From Advenella faeciporci (GTDB lineage: Bacteria > Pseudomonadota > Gammaproteobacteria > Burkholderiales > Burkholderiaceae_B), in the NCBI RefSeq assembly GCF_014652395.1, contig NZ_BMYS01000006.1, positions 1 through 64,000 of the forward strand: 64,000 nt of DNA, read 5' to 3'. The notes beneath the pieces are model-generated. The model was given only the letters and a program-made list of their open reading frames with translations, searched no databases and had not been told where the DNA came from. Below are positions 59,567-64,000 of this stretch, piece by piece. The position numbers and the translations under genes are program-made. The first letter of the stretch is position 1. Each line of letters begins with the position of its first letter.

Positions 59567-61243
59567 ATGGACAACAATATCAAAACTCGCAGTGGTGGAC
59601 AAATTCTTGTAGATCAGCTTATGGCACAAGGCGTGGACCACGTTTTTTGTGTACCTGGTGAAAGCTATCTTGCCGTACTTGATGCCCTGCACGATGCGGA
59701 CATCAAGGTAACCGTATGCCGCCAGGAGGGAGGCGCCGCCATGATGGCCGATGCCTATGGCAAATTAACCGGTCGTCCGGGCATTTGCATGGTAACCCGC
59801 GGGCCAGGCGCAAGCAATGCATTTGCCGGCATTCATATTGCCAAACAGGACTCTACCCCTTTAATCGTTTTTGTTGGCCAAATTGAAACCGGCATGCGTG
59901 AACGTGAAGCTTTCCAGGAAGTGGATTACCGCGCCGTTTTCAGCACGCAAACCAAATGGACCACCGAAATTGATGATGCAAGCCGAATACCGGAGCTGAT
60001 TTCCCGCGCGTTTCATGTGGCGACATCGGGCCGCCCTGGCCCGGTTGTGATCGCCCTGCCCGAAGATATGCTTGTACAACTGCGTGAAGTGGCCGATGCC
60101 CCCCGCGTGGAAGCGGTTGAATCAGCACCTACCCAATCACAGATGGAGACACTTGAAAACCTGTTGGGTGAAGCCAAAAACCCGATCGCCATTCTGGGCG
60201 GCAGCCGCTGGAGCGAAGACAGCGTGAACGCCTTTGCCCGCTTTGCGGAAAAAAACCAGTTGCCCGTTGCCGTCCAGTTCAGGCGCCAAATGCTCTTTCC
60301 CGCCAACCACCCCTGCTTTGCCGGTGATATTGGCCTGGGCATTAATCCGAAGTTGCTAAAACGTTTTGAGCAAGCCGATACCGTGCTACTGGTGGGGGGA
60401 CGCATGTCTGAGGTTCCTTCGCAAAGTTACACGGCACTGTCCATCCCGGTCCCCCAACAAAAACTGGTGCATGTACATCCCGACAGCCAGGAACTGAACC
60501 GGGTCTACCAGGCTCGGCTGGCTATTAACGCAAGCCCTGCCGAATTCACCCGTGCACTGGGTAAATTAAGCATCAAGCCAAGCACTGACCGGGAGGAACT
60601 GGTCAAGCAGGCCCATAACGAATACCTGAGCTGGAGCGACCCGACAACCGTCAGCGTGCCGGGCAAACTGCAAATGCCCCATATCATGCAATACCTGGAG
60701 AACCGGCTGACTCCAGACACGATCATGACCAATGGAGCCGGCAATTACGCCACCTGGCTGCACCGTTTCCACCGGTTTACTCAATTCGGTACCCAGCTGG
60801 CCCCCACCTCGGGCTCGATGGGTTATGGTCTGCCGGCTGCCGTTGGTGCAAAACGCCTGCTGCCCGACACGCCGGTTGTGTGCTTTGCGGGTGATGGCTG
60901 CTTCATGATGCACGGCCAGGAATTTGCCACCGCCGTACAATACGGTCTGAATATCATTGTGCTGATTTTTGATAATGGCATGTATGGCACCATCCGCATG
61001 CACCAGGAAAAGCATTACCCCGGGCGAATCAGTGCCACTCATTTGCAAAATCCCGATTTTGCCGCCTATGCCTTCGCGTTTGGCGGCCATGGAGAAAGAG
61101 TGGAAAGCAATGAAGAATTTGGCCCTGCTTTTGAACGGGCGATGACCAGCGGTAAGCCGGCCATTTTGCATTGCCTGGTTGATCCACAAGCGATTACACC
61201 CTCGGCAACGATTGACCAGATCCGTGCCGCTGCCCTGAAATAA
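59567..61243 (+). CDS. Thiamine-diphosphate-dependent enzyme, acetolactate-synthase-like
   Basis: A 558-residue ThDP enzyme. The catalytic Glu54 lies in CRQEGGAAMMADAYGK, and the cofactor motif starts at Gly442 (GDGCFMMHGQEFATAVQYG to IFDN). The order (PYR, central, PP domains) fits acetolactate synthase, glyoxylate carboligase, oxalyl-CoA decarboxylase and benzoylformate decarboxylase relatives. There is no ilvN regulatory subunit gene next to it, so a catabolic or uncharacterised carboligase/decarboxylase is more likely than branched-chain synthesis. Possible promoter elements TTGGCT and TATTATAG lie upstream. Confidence 0.87.
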   Translation: MDNNIKTRSGGQILVDQLMAQGVDHVFCVPGESYLAVLDALHDADIKVTVCRQEGGAAMMADAYGKLTGRPGICMVTRGPGASNAFAGIHIAKQDSTPLIVFVGQIETGMREREAFQEVDYRAVFSTQTKWTTEIDDASRIPELISRAFHVATSGRPGPVVIALPEDMLVQLREVADAPRVEAVESAPTQSQMETLENLLGEAKNPIAILGGSRWSEDSVNAFARFAEKNQLPVAVQFRRQMLFPANHPCFAGDIGLGINPKLLKRFEQADTVLLVGGRMSEVPSQSYTALSIPVPQQKLVHVHPDSQELNRVYQARLAINASPAEFTRALGKLSIKPSTDREELVKQAHNEYLSWSDPTTVSVPGKLQMPHIMQYLENRLTPDTIMTNGAGNYATWLHRFHRFTQFGTQLAPTSGSMGYGLPAAVGAKRLLPDTPVVCFAGDGCFMMHGQEFATAVQYGLNIIVLIFDNGMYGTIRMHQEKHYPGRISATHLQNPDFAAYAFAFGGHGERVESNEEFGPAFERAMTSGKPAILHCLVDPQAITPSATIDQIRAAALK

Positions 61244-61255
61244 GTTTTTTCCAGG

Positions 61256-61279
61256 CTGCCGGGTGCTTATACCCGGCAG
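61256..61279. other. GC-rich hairpin after the ThDP gene
   Basis: CTGCCGGGT (61256-61264) pairs with ACCCGGCAG (61271-61279) over a 6-nt loop. No T-run follows. It stands 12 bases after the stop and may stabilise the 3' end. The real terminator is the next feature. Confidence 0.45.
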
Positions 61280-61323
61280 GTTCAAGCGGTTCACACATCT
61301 ACCTGGTTGTAAAAAACATGCAA

Positions 61324-61352
61324 AAAAATAGCGCCCATAAGGCGCTATTTTT
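61324..61352. terminator. Bidirectional terminator between the ThDP gene and the atp operon
   Basis: A 12-bp perfect stem AAAAATAGCGCC / GGCGCTATTTTT (61324-61335, 61341-61352) with a CATAA loop. It ends transcription of the ThDP gene from the left and of the atp operon (atpC last) from the right. Confidence 0.9.
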
Positions 61353-61368
61353 ATACTTCTTTTGTCGC

Positions 61369-61794
61369 TTAGTGGCGATTTTTCATTTGAGTCAGGCGAC
61401 GGGCGGCGCTAACCTGAGCGGCCAACATGGCCAGCTCGGCTTCAACCACCGCAATCTCTGTCTTGTCACGTGCATTACGCAACGCTTCTTCAGCCTGCTC
61501 ACGCGCCTTGACCGCTTTAGCTTCGTCAAGGTCTGCCGCGCGAATTGCTGTATCAGACAGTACCGTTACGCCATACGGCTGAACTTCAATGATGCCGCCA
61601 GCCACAAATACCAGCTCTTCTGCACCATCTTCACGAACAATTTTCACTGTTCCGGGACGGATACGAGAGATCAGAGGTGTGTGGCCAGGAAGAATACCCA
61701 GTTCACCCGCTTCACCAGGCAAAGCAACGAATTTTGCCTCACCGGCAAAAATCGACTCTTCCGCACTTACCACATCAACATGTATAGTAGCCAT
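61369..61794 (-). CDS. atpC: ATP synthase F1 epsilon subunit
   Basis: Subunit epsilon of the F1 stalk, 141 residues, which couples rotation and inhibits ATP hydrolysis. The N-terminal beta-sandwich ([37 protein letters not shown]) and C-terminal helical hairpin ([19 protein letters not shown]) are complete. It follows atpD by 13 bases and is the last gene of the operon, with a strong terminator 17 bases beyond. Confidence 0.97.
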   Translation of the reverse strand: MATIHVDVVSAEESIFAGEAKFVALPGEAGELGILPGHTPLISRIRPGTVKIVREDGAEELVFVAGGIIEVQPYGVTVLSDTAIRAADLDEAKAVKAREQAEEALRNARDKTEIAVVEAELAMLAAQVSAARRLTQMKNRH

Positions 61795-61807
61795 AGCTAT
61801 TCCTTAA

Positions 61808-63214
<1,407 letters not shown>

Positions 63215-63261
63215 TTACTTAATAACGATTGAAAGAAACTGACAGCCAGCAAGCCCTTGGC

Positions 63262-64000
63262 TTAAACGGCTGCAGCTCCCCCCACGATTTCTGAAATTTC
63301 TTTAGTAATTGCTGCCTGACGGGTTTTGTTATAAACCAGTTGCAAATCACCAATCACTTTTTTCGCATTATCTGACGCAGCTTTCATAGCCACCATTCGG
63401 GCTGACTGCTCAGACGCCATATTTTCTGCTACTGCCTGGTAGACTACGGACTCTACATAGCGGTGCAAGAGGTCATCAATGACTGATTTTGCATCGGGTT
63501 CGAAAATGTAATCCCACTTATATGATGCCTTGGGAAGCTGAGACTCTTCTTCCAGAGAAGTCTGGAAAGGATCAGCAAGACCATCAGGCAACGGCAATAA
63601 ACGAATAAACGAAGGCTCCTGCTTCATGGTGTTGACGAAAACGTTCGTGGCAACATACAAAGCATCAATCGTGCCATCCATATAAGCATCAAACTGCACT
63701 TTCAGTGCACCAATCAGACGCTCGAGACTTGGAGTATCACCCAACTGCACTTCCTGGGAAACCAGGTTTGTACCTATCCGGGTCAAAAAGCCCAGACCCT
63801 TGTTACCAAGCGCAGTTGCCTGAACCTTAATGCCCTGGGCATCAAATTCTTTAAGACGTGACAAGACAAGACGCTGTATGTTGGTATTCAAGCCCCCACA
63901 CAGACCTTTATCTGTACTTATCACTACAATGCCGACAGCCTTGAGCTCTTTACGCTCTTCCAGATAAGGATGAGAGTACTCAGGATGTGTCTGCATCATG
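63262..64000 (-). CDS. atpG: ATP synthase F1 gamma subunit, 5' end outside the window
   Basis: Central rotor subunit. 245 residues are visible from the first internal Met, and the frame continues past 64000. Roughly the first 50-60 residues of a ~300-residue protein are missing. [14 protein letters not shown] is the conserved block near the middle of the N-terminal half, and [21 protein letters not shown] plus [19 protein letters not shown] form the conserved C-terminal helix. The atpD gene follows by 56 bases. Confidence 0.96.
   Translation of the reverse strand, partial: MMQTHPEYSHPYLEERKELKAVGIVVISTDKGLCGGLNTNIQRLVLSRLKEFDAQGIKVQATALGNKGLGFLTRIGTNLVSQEVQLGDTPSLERLIGALKVQFDAYMDGTIDALYVATNVFVNTMKQEPSFIRLLPLPDGLADPFQTSLEEESQLPKASYKWDYIFEPDAKSVIDDLLHRYVESVVYQAVAENMASEQSARMVAMKAASDNAKKVIGDLQLVYNKTRQAAITKEISEIVGGAAAV

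Overview
The window looks like chromosome of a betaproteobacterium, most likely family Alcaligenaceae (relatives of Bordetella, Advenella and Pusillimonas). The reasons are four tripartite-tricarboxylate 'Bug' (TctC) binding proteins without their membrane partners, a Bordetella/Burkholderia-type trimeric porin, a metX-metW pair, and a priA-rep / hemE / thiamine-diphosphate enzyme / atpCDG neighbourhood. Base composition is moderate (near 50% GC by eye). No genus is claimed. No rRNA, CRISPR array or prophage was seen. One tRNA (Arg, CCG anticodon) is present.

Layout. 1-470 is a nest of repeats: the end of an IS3/IS150-type insertion sequence running off the left edge, a perfect 15-bp REP-like palindrome, a ~150-bp inverted repeat and a 40-bp tandem repeat. 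478-9475 is housekeeping: pyrE, an extradiol-type dioxygenase, an EamA transporter, exodeoxyribonuclease III, an AmpG-like permease, metXW, a lipoprotein and gshA. 9676-12059 holds a phenol-pathway-type outer-membrane protein beside a broken XylR/DmpR-type sigma-54 activator that has lost most of its sensor domain. 12610-17438 holds Bug proteins, a porin and a short-chain dehydrogenase (SDR).

Catabolic cluster A (17509-27388, minus strand, with a divergent LysR gene at 27581) encodes a luciferase-like flavin monooxygenase and its flavin reductase, an ADP-forming acyl-CoA synthetase, paired acyl-CoA dehydrogenases, an enoyl-CoA hydratase, an SDR, an unusual fused double SDR and a carboxymuconolactone-decarboxylase-like protein. 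An SMP-30-type lactonase lies next to the LysR gene. This reads as oxygenation of a ketone or alicyclic compound, possible lactone opening, CoA activation and beta-oxidation. The substrate is unknown.

Catabolic cluster B (31344-41941, plus strand, with a divergent IclR gene) is the most novel-looking part: PaaI-like thioesterase, AMP-forming CoA ligase, PaaN-type aldehyde dehydrogenase, carotenoid-cleavage-type dioxygenase, a second CoA ligase, alpha/beta hydrolase, Bug protein, nitronate-monooxygenase-type flavoprotein and a citryl-CoA-lyase-like protein. Many junctions are tight, so it looks like one transcript for uptake, activation and oxidative C=C cleavage of an unidentified compound.

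42597-46681 is a probable D-threonate module (KdgT-type permease, DUF1537 kinase, PdxA2, GntR/UTRA regulator) with a 27-bp near-perfect palindrome upstream. 47050-49971 holds two paralogous choloylglycine-hydrolase-family enzymes on either side of an outer-membrane barrel protein. From 50390 onward come tRNA-Arg, a cytochrome c, priA-rep, hemE, a Fis-type regulator, a small protein with a near-consensus promoter, a Bug protein, a thiamine-diphosphate enzyme, and atpC, atpD and the 3' part of atpG, which runs off the right edge.
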